Origin: Megachile rotundata | Taxonomy: Eukaryota; Arthropoda; Insecta; Hymenoptera; Megachilidae | NCBI RefSeq assembly: GCF_050947335.1 | Contig: NW_027473340.1 | Location: 806,001-870,000 of the forward strand | DNA length: 64,000 bases | Reading direction: 5' to 3' | Shown: positions 29,120 through 46,867 of the stretch, piece by piece | How the letters are laid out: each line of letters starts with the position of its first letter | How positions within the stretch are numbered: position 1 is the stretch's first letter | Position numbers and translations under genes: made by a program | The notes under the pieces: model-generated | Told to the model about the DNA's origin: nothing | Database searches by the model: none | Seen by the model: only the letters and a program-made list of their open reading frames with translations

Positions 29120-32100
29120 CATACTATCACAATCATACAATCACAATCATACAATCACAATCATGCAATCACAATCATACGTTCAACATCATGCAATCAC
29201 AATCATACAATCACAATCATGCAATCACAATCATACAATCACAATCATACAATCACAATCATACTATCACAATCATACAATTACAATCATACAATCACAA
29301 TCATACAATCACAATCATGCAATCACAATCATACATTCAAAACCATGCAATCACAATCATACAATCACAATCATGCAATCACAATCATACAATCATAATC
29401 GTACAATCACAATCATACAGTCACAATCGTACAATCACAATCGTACAATCACAATCGCACAACCACAATCAGACAATCACAATCATACAATCACAATCAT
29501 ACAATCACAATCATACAATCACAATCATACAATCACAATCATACAATCACAATCATGCAATCACAAAAATACAATCACAATCATACAATCACACTCATAC
29601 AATCACAATCATACAATCACAATCATACAATCACAATCAAAGAATCACAATCATACAATCACAATCATACAATCGCAAGCATACAATCACAAACATACAA
29701 TCTCAATCATACAATCACAATCATACAATCATAATCATACAATTACAATCATACATCACAATCATACAATCACAATCATACAATCGCAACCATACAATCA
29801 CAATCATACAATCGCAATCATACAATTACAATCTCCCAAATACAATCTCCCAAGTACAATCTCCCAAATACAATCATACAATCACAATCATACAATCACA
29901 ATCATACAATCACAATCATACAATCACAATCATACAATCACAATCATACAATCACAATCATACTATCACAATCATACAATCACAATCATACAATCACAAT
30001 CATACAATCACAATCATACAATCACAATCATACAATCACAATCATACAATCACAATCATACAATCACAATCATTCAATCACAATCATACAATCACAATCA
30101 TACATTCAAAATCATGCAATCACAATCATACAATCACAATCATACTATCACAATCATACAATCACAATCATACAATCACAATCATACAATCACAATCATA
30201 CAATCACAATCATACAATCACAATCATACAATCACAATCATACAATCACAATCATACAATCACAATCATACAATCACAATCATACAATCACAATCATACA
30301 TTCAAAATCATGCAATCACAATCATACAATCACAATCATGCAATCACAATCATACAATCAGAATCATACAATCACAATCATATAATCACAATCATACAAT
30401 CGAATTCATACAATCGCAATCATACAATCACAATCATACAATCGCAATCATACAATTACAATCTCCCAAATACAATCTCCCAAATACAATCTCCCAAATA
30501 CAATCTCCCAAATACAATCATACAATCACAATCATACAATCATAATCATACAATCACAATCATACAATCACAATCATACAATCACAATCATACTATCACA
30601 ATCATACAATCACAATCATATAATCACAATCATACAATCGAATTCATACAATCGCAATCATACAATCACAATCATACAATCGCAATCATACAATTACAAT
30701 CTCCCAAATACAATCTCCCAAATACAATCCCCCAAATACAATCATACAATCACAATCATACAATCATAATCATACAATCACAATCATACAATCACAATCA
30801 TACAATCACAATCATACTATCACAATCATACAATCACAATCATACAATCACAATCATGCAAACACAATCATACGTTCAACATCATGCAATCACAATCATA
30901 CAATCACAATCATGCAATCACAATCATACAATCACAATCATACAATCACAATCATACTATCACAATCATACAATCACAATCATACAATCACAATCATACA
31001 ATCACAATCATGCAATCACAATCATACATTCAAAACCATGCAATCACAATCATACAATCACAATCATGCAATCACAATCATACAATCATAATCATACAAT
31101 CACAATCATACAGTCACAATCGTACAATCACAATCGTACAATCACAATCGCACAACCACAATCAGACAATCACAATCATACAATCACAATCATACAATCA
31201 CAATCATACAATCACAATCATACAATCACAATCATACAATCACAATCATACAATCACAATCATGCAATCACAAAAATACAATCACAATCATACAATCACA
31301 CTCATACAATCACAATCATACAATCACAATCATACAATCACAATCAAAGAATCACAATCATACAATCACAATCATACAATCGCAAGCATACAATCACAAA
31401 CATACAATCTCAATCATACAATCACAATCATACAATCATAATCATACAATTACAATCATACAATCACAATCATAAAATCACAATCATACTATCACAATCA
31501 TACAATCACAATCATATAATCACAATCATACAATCGAATTCATACAATCGCAATCATACAATCACAATCATACAATCGCAATCATACAATTACAATCTCC
31601 CAAATACAATCTCCCAAATACAATCTCCCAAATACAATCATACAATCACAATCATACAATCATAATCATACAATCACAATCATACAATCACAATCATACA
31701 ATCACAATCATACTATCACAATCATACAATCACAATCATACAATCACAATCATGCAATCACAATCATACGTTCAACATCATGCAATCACAATCATACAAT
31801 CACAATCATGCAATCACAATCATACAATCACAATCATACAATCACAATCATACTATCACAATCATACAATCACAATCATACAATCACAATCATACAATCA
31901 CAATCATGCAATCACAATCATACATTCAAAACCATGCAATCACAATCATACAATCACAATCATGCAATCACAATCATACAATCATAATCGTACAATCACA
32001 ATCATACAGTCACAATCGTACAATCACAATCGTACAATCACAATCGCACAACCACAATCAGACAATCACAATCATACAATCACAATCATACAATCACAAT

Positions 32101-35100
32101 CATACAATCACAATCATACAATCACAATCATACAATCACAATCATGCAATCACAAAAATACAATCACAATCATACAATCACACTCATACAATCACAATCA
32201 TACAATCACAATCATACAATCACAATCAAAGAATCACAATCATACAATCACAATCATACAATCGCAAGCATACAATCACAAACATACAATCTCAATCATA
32301 CAATCACAATCATACAATCATAATCATACAATTACAATCATACATCACAATCATACAATCACAATCATACAATCGCAACCATACAATCACAATCATACAA
32401 TCGCAATCATACAATTACAATCTCCCAAATACAATCTCCCAAGTACAATCTCCCAAATACAATCATACAATCACAATCATACAATCACAATCATACAATC
32501 ACAATCATACAATCACAATCATACTATCACAATCATACAATCACAATCATACAATCACAATCATACAATCACAATCATACAATCACAATCATACAATCAC
32601 AATCATACAATCACAATCATACAATCACAATCATTCAATCACAATCATACAATCACAATCATACATTCAAAATCATGCAATCACAATCATACAATCACAA
32701 TCATACTATCACAATCGTACAATCACAATCATACAATCACAATCATACAATCACAATCATACAATCACAATCATACAATCACAATCATACAATCACAATC
32801 ATACAATCACAATCATACAATCACAATCATACAATCACAATCATACAATCACAATCATACATTCAAAATCATGCAATCACAATCATACAATCACAATCAT
32901 GCAATCACAATCATACAATCAGAATCATACAATCACAATCATATAATCACAATCATACAATCGAATTCATACAATCGCAATCATACAATCACAATCATAC
33001 AATCGCAATCATACAATTACAATCTCCCAAATACAATCTCCCAAATACAATCTCCCAAATACAATCTCCCAAATACAATCATACAATCACAATCATACAA
33101 TCATAATCATACAATCACAATCATACAATCACAATCATACAATCACAATCATACTATCACAATCATACAATCACAATCATATAATCACAATCATACAATC
33201 GAATTCATACAATCGCAATCATACAATCACAATCATACAATCGCAATCATACAATTACAATCTCCCAAATACAATCTCCCAAATACAATCCCCCAAATAC
33301 AATCATACAATCACAATCATACAATCATAATCATACAATCACAATCATACAATCACAATCATACAATCACAATCATACTATCACAATCATACAATCACAA
33401 TCATACAATCACAATCATGCAATCACAATCATACGTTCAACATCATGCAATCACAATCATACAATCACAATCATGCAATCACAATCATACAATCACAATC
33501 ATACAATCACAATCATACTATCACAATCATACAATCACAATCATACAATCACAATCATACAATCACAATCATGCAATCACAATCATACATTCAAAACCAT
33601 GCAATCACAATCATACAATCACAATCATGCAATCACAATCATACAATCACAATCATACAATCACAATCATACTATCACAATCATACAATCACAATCATAC
33701 AATCACAATCATACAATCACAATCATCCAATCACAATCATACAATCACAATCATACAATCACAATCATTCAATCACAATCATACAATCACAATCATACAT
33801 TCAAAATCATGCAATCACAATCATACAATCACAATCATGCAATCACAATCATACATTCAACATCATGCAATCACAATCATACAATCACAATCATACAATC
33901 ACAATCATACAATCACAATCATACAATCACTATCATATAATCGCAATCATACAATCGAATTCATACAATCGCAATCATACAATCACAATCATACAATCAC
34001 AATCATACAATCACAATCATGCAATCACAATCATACGTTCAACATCATGCAATCACAATCATACAATCACAATCATGCAATAACAATCATACAATCACAA
34101 TCATACAAGCACAATCATACATTCAAAATCATGCAATCACAATCATACAATCACAATCATGCAATCACAGTCATACAATCAGAATCATACAATCACAATT
34201 ATTCAATAACAATCGTACAATCACAATCGCACAATCACAATCGCACAACCACAATCAGACAATCACACTCATACAATCACAACCATACAATCACAATCAT
34301 ACAATCACAATCATACCATCACAATCATACTTTCACAATCATACAATCACAATCATACAATCACAATCATACAATCACAATCATACAATCACAGTCATAC
34401 AATCACACTCATACAATCACAATCATACAATCACAATCATACAATCAATATCATACAATCACAATCATACAATCGCAAGCATACAATCACAATCATACAA
34501 TCTCAATCATACAATCACAATCATACAATCATAATCATACAAATAGAATCATACATCACAATCATACAATCACAATCATACAATCGCAATCATACAATCA
34601 CAATCATACTTTCACAATCATACAATCACAATCATACAATCACAATCATACAATCACACTCAAACAATCACAATCATACAATCACAATCATACAATCACA
34701 ATCATACAATCGCAATCATACAATCACAATCATACAATCTCAATCATACAATCACAATCATACAATCATAATCATACAATTACAATCATACATCACAATC
34801 ATACAATCACAATCATACAATCGCAATCATACAATCACAATCATACAATCACAATCATACAATCATAATCATACAATTACAATCATACATCACAATCATA
34901 CAATCACAATCATACAATCGCAATCATACAATCACAATCATACAATCGCAATCATACAATTACAATCTCCCAAATACAATCTCCCAAATACAATCTCCCA
35001 AATACAATCATACAATCACAATCATACAATCACAATCATACAATCACAATCATACAATCACAATCATACTATCACAATCATACAATCACAATCATACAAT

Positions 35101-37860
35101 CACAATCATACAATCACAATCATACAATCACAATCATACAATCACAGTCATACAATCACAATCATACAATCACAATCATACATTCAAAATCATGCAATCA
35201 CAATCATACAATCACAATCATGCAATCGCAATCATACAATCAGAATCATACAATCACAATCATTCAATAACAATCGTACAATCACAATCGCACAATCACA
35301 ATCGCACAACCACAATCAGACAATCACACTCATACAATCAAAACCATACAATCACAATCATACAATCACAATCATACCATCACAATCATACTTTCACAAT
35401 CATACAATCACAATCATACAATCACAATCATACAATCACAGTCATACAATCACAATCATACAATCACAATCATACTATCACAATCATACAATCACAATCA
35501 TACAATCACAATCATACAATCACAATCATACAATCACAATCATACAATAACAATCATACAATCACAATCATACAAGCACAATCATACATTCAAAATCATG
35601 CAATCACAATCATACAATCACAATCATGCAATCACAATCATACAATCAGAATCATACAATCACAATTATTCAATAACAATCGTACAATCACAATCGCACA
35701 ATCACAATCGCACAATCACAATCAGACAATCACACTCATACAATCACAACCATACAATCACAATCATACAATCACAATCATACCATCGCAATCATACTTA
35801 CACAATCATACAATCACAATCATACAATCACGATCATACAATCACAATCATACAATCACAGTCATACAATCACACTCATACAATCACAATCATACAATCA
35901 CAATCATACAATCACAATCATACAATCAATATCATACAATCACAATCATACAATCGCAAGCATACAATCACAATCATACAATCTCAATCATACAATCACA
36001 ATCATACAATCATAATCATACAAATAGAATCATACATCACAATCATACAATCACAATCATACAATCGCAATCATACAATCACAATCATACAATCACAATC
36101 ATACAATCATAATCATACAATCACAATCATACATTACAATCATACAATCACAATCATACAATCGCAATCGTACAATCACAATCATACAATCGCAATCATA
36201 CAATTACAATCTCCCAAATACAATCTCCCAAATACAATCATACAATCATAATCATACAATCACAATCATACAATCACAATCATACAATCACAATCATACA
36301 ATCACAATCATACTATCACAATCATACAATCACAATCATACAATCACAATCATACAATCACAATCATACAATCGCAATCATACAATCACAATCATACAAT
36401 CACAATCATACAATCACAATCATACAATCACATTCATACAATCACAATCATACAATCACAATCATACATTCAAAATCATGCAATCACAATCATACAATCA
36501 CAATCATGCAATCACAATCATACAATCAGAATCATACAATCACAATCATTCAATAACAATCGTACAATCACAATCGCACAATCACAATCGCACAACCACA
36601 ATCAGACAATCACACTCATACAATCAAAACCATACAATCACAATCATACAATCACAATCATGCCATCACAATCATACTTTCACAATCCTACAATCACAAT
36701 CATACAATCACAATCATACAATCACAGTCATACAATCACAATCATACAATCACAATCATACTATCACAATCATACAATCACAATCATACAATCACAATCA
36801 TACAATCACAATCATACAATCACAATCATACAATCATAATCATACAATCACAATCATACAATCACAATCATACAACCAATATCATACAATCACAATCATA
36901 CAATCGCAAGCATACAATCACAATCATACAATCTCAATCATACAATCACAATCATACAATCACAATCATACAATCACAATCATACAATCACAATCATACA
37001 ATCACAATCATACAATCGCAATCATACAATCACAATCATACTTTCACAATCATGCAATCACAATCATACAATCAGAATCATACAATCACAATCATTCAAT
37101 AACAATCGTACAATCACAATCGCACAATCACAATCGCACAACCACAATCAGACAATCACACTCATACAATCAAAACCATACAATCACAATCATACAATCA
37201 CAATCATGCCATCACAATCATACTTTCACAATCCTACAATCACAATCATACAATCACAATCATACAATCACACTCATACAATCACAACCATACAATCACA
37301 ATCATACAATCACAATCATACCATCGCAATCATACTTACACAATCATACAATCACAATCATACAATCACGATCATACAATCACAATCATACAATCACAGT
37401 CATACAATCACACTCATACAATCACAATCATACAATCACAATCATACAATCACAATCATACAATCAATATCATACAATCACAATCATACAATCGCAAGCA
37501 TACAATCACAATCATACAATCTCAATCATACAATCACAATCATACAATCATAATCATACAAATAGAATCATACATCACAATCATACAATCACAATCATAC
37601 AATCGCAATCATACAATCACAATCATACAATCACAATCATACAATCATAATCATACAATCACAATCATACATTACAATCATACAATCACAATCATACAAT
37701 CGCAATCGTACAATCACAATCATACAATCGCAATCATACAATTACAATCTCCCAAATACAATCTCCCAAATACAATCATACAATCATAAACATACAATCA
37801 CAATCATACAATCACAATCATACAATCACAATCATACAATCACAATCATACAATCACAAT
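29120..37860 (+). repeat. Higher-order repeat copy B1 (about 8.74 kb)
   Basis: This copy matches 37861-46867 landmark by landmark. The cgttcaac markers at 29163, 30856, 31752, 33417 and 34019 correspond to 37904, 39583, 40465, 42130 and 43026. The offset changes in whole 14-bp steps: 8741, 8727, 8713, then a jump to 9007, then 9021, 9007 and 9021. So the copies differ by gains and losses of whole units plus one net difference of 294 bp (21 units) between 33445 and 34019. The edges are placed at the catactatc unit and are approximate. Confidence 0.85.
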
Positions 37861-40800
37861 CATACTATCACAATCATACAATCACAATCATACAATCACA
37901 ATCATGCAATCACAATCATACGTTCAACATCATGCAATCACAATCATACAATCACAATCATGCAATCACAATCATACAATCACAATCATACAATCACAAT
38001 CATACTATCACAATCATACAATCACAATCATACAATCACAATCATACAATCACAATCATGCAATCACAATCATACATTCAAAACCATGCAATCACAATCA
38101 TACAATCACAATCATGCAATCACAATCATACAATCATAATCGTACAATCACAATCATACAGTCACAATCGTACAATCACAATCGTACAATCACAATCGCA
38201 CAACCACAATCAGACAATCACAATCATACAATCACAATCATACAATCACAATCATACAATCACAATCATACAATCACAATCATACAATCACAATCATGCA
38301 ATCACAAAAATACAATCACAATCATACAATCACACTCATACAATCACAATCATACAATCACAATCATACAATCACAATCAAAGAATCACAATCATACAAT
38401 CACAATCATACAATCGCAAGCATACAATCACAAACATACAATCTCAATCATACAATCACAATCATACAATCATAATCATACAATTACAATCATACATCAC
38501 AATCATACAATCACAATCATACAATCGCAACCATACAATCACAATCATACAATCGCAATCATACAATTACAATCTCCCAAATACAATCTCCCAAGTACAA
38601 TCTCCCAAATACAATCATACAATCACAATCATACAATCACAATCATACAATCACAATCATACAATCACAATCATACAATCACAATCATACAATCACAATC
38701 ATACTATCACAATCATACAATCACAATCATACAATCACAATCATACAATCACAATCATACAATCACAATCATACAATCACAATCATACAATCACAATCAT
38801 ACAATCACAATCATTCAATCACAATCATACAATCACAATCATACATTCAAAATCATGCAATCACAATCATACAATCACAATCATACTATCACAATCATAC
38901 AATCACAATCATACAATCACAATCATACAATCACAATCATACAATCACAATCATACAATCACAATCATACAATCACAATCATACAATCACAATCATACAA
39001 TCACAATCATACAATCACAATCATACAATCACAATCATACATTCAAAATCATGCAATCACAATCATACAATCACAATCATGCAATCACAATCATACAATC
39101 AGAATCATACAATCACAATCATATAATCACAATCATACAATCGAATTCATACAATCGCAATCATACAATCACAATCATACAATTACAATCTCCCAAATAC
39201 AATCTCCCAAATACAATCTCCCAAATACAATCTCCCAAATACAATCATACAATCACAATCATACAATCATAATCATACAATCACAATCATACAATCACAA
39301 TCATACAATCACAATCATACTATCACAATCATACAATCACAATCATATAATCACAATCATACAATCGAATTCATACAATCGCAATCATACAATCACAATC
39401 ATACAATCGCAATCATACAATTACAATCTCCCAAATACAATCTCCCAAATACAATCCCCCAAATACAATCATACAATCACAATCATACAATCATAATCAT
39501 ACAATCACAATCATACAATCACAATCATACAATCACAATCATACTATCACAATCATACAATCACAATCATACAATCACAATCATGCAAACACAATCATAC
39601 GTTCAACATCATGCAATCACAATCATACAATCACAATCATGCAATCACAATCATACAATCACAATCATACAATCACAATCATACTATCACAATCATACAA
39701 TCACAATCATACAATCACAATCATACAATCACAATCATGCAATCACAATCATACATTCAAAACCATGCAATCACAATCATACAATCACAATCATGCAATC
39801 ACAATCATACAATCATAATCATACAATCACAATCATACAGTCACAATCGTACAATCACAATCGTACAATCACAATCGCACAACCACAATCAGACAATCAC
39901 AATCATACAATCACAATCATACAATCCCAATCATACAATCACAATCATACAATCACAATCATACAATCACAATCATACAATCACAATCATGCAATCACAA
40001 AAATACAATCACAATCATACAATCACACTCATACAATCACAATCATACAATCACAATCATACAATCACAATCAAAGAATCACAATCATACAATCACAATC
40101 ATACAATCGCAAGCATACAATCACAAACATACAATCTCAATCATACAATCACAATCATACAATCATAATCATACAATTACAATCATACAATCACAATCAT
40201 AAAATCACAATCATACTATCACAATCATACAATCACAATCATATAATCACAATCATACAATCGAATTCATACAATCGCAATCATACAATCACAATCATAC
40301 AATCGCAATCATACAATTACAATCTCCCAAATACAATCTCCCAAATACAATCATACAATCACAATCATACAATCATAATCATACAATCACAATCATACAA
40401 TCACAATCATACAATCACAATCATACTATCACAATCATACAATCACAATCATACAATCACAATCATGCAATCACAATCATACGTTCAACATCATGCAATC
40501 ACAATCATACAATCACAATCATGCAATCACAATCATACAATCACAATCATACAATCACAATCATACTATCACAATCATACAATCACAATCATACAATCAC
40601 AATCATACAATCACAATCATGCAATCACAATCATACATTCAAAACCATGCAATCACAATCATACAATCACAATCATGCAATCACAATCATACAATCATAA
40701 TCGTACAATCACAATCATACAGTCACAATCGTACAATCACAATCGTACAATCACAATCGCACAACCACAATCAGACAATCACAATCATACAATCACAATC

Positions 40801-43800
40801 ATACAATCACAATCATACAATCACAATCATACAATCACAATCATACAATCACAATCATGCAATCACAAAAATACAATCACAATCATACAATCACACTCAT
40901 ACAATCACAATCATACAATCACAATCATACAATCACAATCAAAGAATCACAATCATACAATCACAATCATACAATCGCAAGCATACAATCACAAACATAC
41001 AATCTCAATCATACAATCACAATCATACAATCATAATCATACAATTACAATCATACATCACAATCATACAATCACAATCATACAATCGCAACCATACAAT
41101 CACAATCATACAATCGCAATCATACAATTACAATCTCCCAAATACAATCTCCCAAGTACAATCTCCCAAATACAATCATACAATCACAATCATACAATCA
41201 CAATCATACAATCACAATCATACAATCACAATCATACTATCACAATCATACAATCACAATCATACAACCACAATCATACAATCACAATCATACAATCACA
41301 ATCATACAATCACAATCATACAATCACAATCATACAATCACAATCATTCAATCACAATCATACAATCACAATCATACATTCAAAATCATGCAATCACAAT
41401 CATACAATCACAACCATACTATCACAATCATACAATCACAATCATACAATCACAATCATACAATCACAATCATACAATCACAATCATACAATCACAATCA
41501 TACAATCACAATCATACAATCACAATCATACAATCACAATCATACAATCACAATCATACAATCACAATCATACATTCAAAATCATGCAATCACAATCATA
41601 CAATCACAATCATGCAATCACAATCATACAATCAGAATCATACAATCACAATCATATAATCACAATCATACAATCGAATTCATACAATCGCAATCATACA
41701 ATCACAATCATACAATCGCAATCATACAATTACAATCTCCCAAATACAATCTCCCAAATACAATCTCCCAAATACAATCTCCCAAATACAATCATACAAT
41801 CACAATCATACAATCATAATCATACAATCACAATCATACAATCACAATCATACAATCACAATCATACTATCACAATCATACAATCACAATCATATAATCA
41901 CAATCATACAATCGAATTCATACAATCGCAATCATACAATCACAATCATACAATCGCAATCATACAATTACAATCTCCCAAATACAATCTCCCAAATACA
42001 ATCCCCCAAATACAATCATACAATCACAATCATACAATCATAATCATATAATCACAATCATACAATCACAATCATACAATCACAATCATACTATCACAAT
42101 CATACAATCACAATCATACAATCACAATCATGCAATCACAATCATACGTTCAACATCATGCAATCACAATCATACAATCACAATCATGCAATCACAATCA
42201 TACAATCACAATCATACAATCACAATCATACTATCACAATCATACAATCACAATCATACAATCACAATCATACAATCACAATCATGCAATCACAATCATA
42301 CATTCAAAACCATGCAATCACAATCATACAATCACAATCATGCAATCACAATCATACAATCATAATCATACAATCACAATCATACAGTCACAATCGTACA
42401 ATCACAATCGTACAATCACAATCGCACAACCACAATCAGACAATCACAATCATACAATCACAATCATACAATCACAATCATACAATCACAATCATACTAT
42501 CACAATCATACAATCACAATCATACAATTACAATCTCCCAAATACAATCTCTCAAGTACAATCTCCCAAATACAATCATACAATCACAATCATACAATCA
42601 CAATCATACAATCACAATCATACAATCACAATCATACAATCACAATCATACAATCACAATCATACTATCACAATCATACAATCACAATCATACAATCACA
42701 ATCATACAATCACAATCATCCAATCACAATCATACAATCACAATCATACAATCACAATCATACAATCACAATCATTCAATCACAATCATACAATCACAAT
42801 CATACATTCAAAATCATGCAATCACAATCATACAAGCACAATCATGCAATCACAATCATACATTCAACATCATGCAATCACAATCATACAATCACAATCA
42901 TACAATCACAATCATACAATCACAATCATACAATCACTATCATATAATCGCAATCATACAATCGAATTCATACAATCGCAATCATACAATCACAATCATA
43001 CAATCACAATCATACAATCACAATCATGCAATCACAATCATACGTTCAACATCATGCAATCACAATCATACAATCACAATCATGCAATAACAATCATACA
43101 ATCACAATCATACAAGCACAATCATACATTCAAAATCATGCAATCACAATCATACAATCACAATCATGCAATCACAATCATACAATCAGAATCATACAAT
43201 CACAATTATTCAATAACAATCGTACAATCACAATCGCACAATCACAATCGCACAACCACAATCAGACAATCACACTCATACAATCACAACCATACAATCA
43301 CAATCATACAATCACAATCATACCATCACAATCATACTTTCACAATCATACAATCACAATCATACAATCACAATCATACAATCACAATCATACAATCACA
43401 GTCATACAATCACACTCATACAATCACAATCATACAATCACAATCATACAATCAATATCATACAATCACAATCATACAATCGCAAGCATACAATCACAAT
43501 CATACAATCTCAATCATACAATCACAATCATACAATCATAATCATACAAATAGAATCATACATCACAATCATACAATCACAATCATACAATCGCAATCAT
43601 ACAATCACAATCATACTTTCACAATCATACAATCACAATCATACAATCACAATCATACAATCACACTCAAACAATCACAATCATACAATCACAATCATAC
43701 AATCACAATCATACAATCGCAATCATACAATCACAATCATACAATCTCAATCATACAATCACAATCATACAATCATAATCATACAATTACAATCATACAT

Positions 43801-46800
43801 CACAATCATACAATCAGAATCATACAATCGCAATCATACAATCACAATCATACAATCACAATCATACAATCATAATCATACAATTACAATCATACATCAC
43901 AATCATACAATCACAATCATACAATCGCAATCATACAATCACAATCATACAATCGCAATCATACAATTACAATCTCCCAAATACAATCTCCCAAACACAA
44001 TCTCCCAAATACAATCATACAATCACAATCATACAATCACAATCATACAATCACAATCATACAATCACAATCATACTATCACAATCATACAATCACAATC
44101 ATACAATCACAATCATACAATCACAATCATACAATCACAATCATACAATCACAGTCATACAATCACAATCATACAATCACAATCATACAATCACAATCAT
44201 ACATTCAAAATCATGCAATCACAATCATACAATCACAATCATGCAATCGCAATCATACAATCAGAATCATACAATCACAATCATTCAATAACAATCGTAC
44301 AATCACAATCGCACAATCACAATCGCACAACCACAATCAGACAATCACACTCATACAATCAAAACCATACAATCACAATCATACAATCACAATCATACCA
44401 TCACAATCATACTTTCACAATCATACAATCACAATCATACAATCACAATCATACAATCACAGTCATACAATCACAATCATACAATCACAATCATACTATC
44501 ACAATCATACAATCACAATCATACAATCACAATCATACAATCACAATCATACAATAACAATCATACAATCACAATCATACAAGCACAATCATACATTCAA
44601 AATCATGCAATCACAATCATACAATCACAATCATGCAATCACAATCATACAATCAGAATCATACAATCACAATTATTCAATAACAATCGTACAATCACAA
44701 TCGCACAATCACAATCGCACAACCACAATCAGACAATCACACTCATACAATCACAACCATACAATCACAATCATACAATCACAATCATACCATCGCAATC
44801 ATACTTACACAATCATACAATCACAATCATACAATCACGATCATACAATCACAATCATACAATCACAGTCATACAATCACACTCATACAATCACAATCAT
44901 ACAATCACAATCATACAATCACAATCATACAATCAATATCATACAATCACAATCATACAATCGCAAGCATACAATCACAATCATACAATCTCAATCATAC
45001 AATCACAATCATACAATCATAATCATACAAATAGAATCATACATCACAATCATACAATCACAATCATACAATCGCAATCATACAATCACAATCATACAAT
45101 CACAATCATACAATCATAATCATACAATCACAATCATACATTACAATCATACAATCACAATCATACAATCGCAATCGTACAATCACAATCATACAATCGC
45201 AATCATACAATTACAATCTCCCAAATACAATCTCCCAAATACAATCATACAATCATAATCATACAATCACAATCATACAATCACAATCATACAATCACAA
45301 TCATACAATCACAATCATACTATCACAATCATACAATCACAATCATACAATCACAATCATACAATCACAATCATACAATCACAATCATACAATCACAATC
45401 ATACAATCACAATCATACAATCACAATCATACAATCACAATCATACAATCACAATCATACAATCACAATCATACAATCACAATCATACATTCAAAATCAT
45501 GCAATCACAATCATACAATCACAATCATGCAATCACAATCATACAATCAGAATCATACAATCACAATCATTCAATAACAATCGTACAATCACAATCGCAC
45601 AATCACAATCGCACAACCACAATCAGACAATCACACTCATACAATCAAAACCATACAATCACAATCATACAATCACAATCATGCCATCACAATCATACTT
45701 TCACAATCCTACAATCACAATCATACAATCACAATCATACAATCACAGTCATACAATCACAATCATACAATCACAATCATACTATCACAATCATACAATC
45801 ACAATCATACAATCACAATCATACAATCACAATCATACAATCACAATCATACAATCATAATCATACAATCACAATCATACAATCACAATCATACAACCAA
45901 TATCATACAATCACAATCATACAATCGCAAGCATACAATCACAATCATACAATCTCAATCATACAATCACAATCATACAATCACAATCATACAATCACAA
46001 TCATACAATCACAATCATACAATCACAATCATACAATCGCAATCATACAATCACAATCATACTTTCACAATCATGCAATCACAATCATACAATCAGAATC
46101 ATACAATCACAATCATTCAATAACAATCGTACAATCACAATCGCACAATCACAATCGCACAACCACAATCAGACAATCACACTCATACAATCAAAACCAT
46201 ACAATCACAATCATACAATCACAATCATGCCATCACAATCATACTTTCACAATCCTACAATCACAATCATACAATCACAATCATACAATCACACTCATAC
46301 AATCACAACCATACAATCACAATCATACAATCACAATCATACCATCGCAATCATACTTACACAATCATACAATCACAATCATACAATCACGATCATACAA
46401 TCACAATCATACAATCACAGTCATACAATCACACTCATACAATCACAATCATACAATCACAATCATACAATCACAATCATACAATCAATATCATACAATC
46501 ACAATCATACAATCGCAAGCATACAATCACAATCATACAATCTCAATCATACAATCACAATCATACAATCATAATCATACAAATAGAATCATACATCACA
46601 ATCATACAATCACAATCATACAATCGCAATCATACAATCACAATCATACAATCACAATCATACAATCATAATCATACAATCACAATCATACATTACAATC
46701 ATACAATCACAATCATACAATCGCAATCGTACAATCACAATCATACAATCGCAATCATACAATTACAATCTCCCAAATACAATCTCCCAAATACAATCAT

Positions 46801-46867
46801 ACAATCATAAACATACAATCACAATCATACAATCACAATCATACAATCACAATCATACAATCACAAT
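37861..46867 (+). repeat. Higher-order repeat copy B2 (about 9.01 kb)
   Basis: This is a tandem partner of B1. It retains a cgcacaacc/cagac group and a ctctcaagtacaat group at about 42361-42570, where B1 has a shorter arrangement at 33640-33720; this accounts for the 294-bp net difference. Both copies share a catgcaaacacaat variant (30855-30868 and 39582-39595), a catccaat variant (near 33726 and 42719), and the catgccatc / aatcctac variants twice each near their ends. These shared derived variants support duplication of a long unit rather than chance similarity. Confidence 0.85.

Noticed and set aside
31752..34868. 1,038-codon open frame, and dozens of similar ones across the window, as genes for a Q/N/H-rich repeat protein
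   Set aside because: The repeat unit has no stop triplet in any forward phase, so all three frames are open together and encode the same cyclic peptide. Starts fall on variant catgcaat units and ends on variant cataat units. There is no unique N- or C-terminal domain and no bias to synonymous change.
29120..46867. Transposon or long-terminal-repeat pair explaining the 9-kb duplication
   Set aside because: The duplicated stretch is itself only satellite, with no open reading frame of a transposase or polymerase, no terminal inverted repeats and no target-site duplication. Unequal exchange explains it better.
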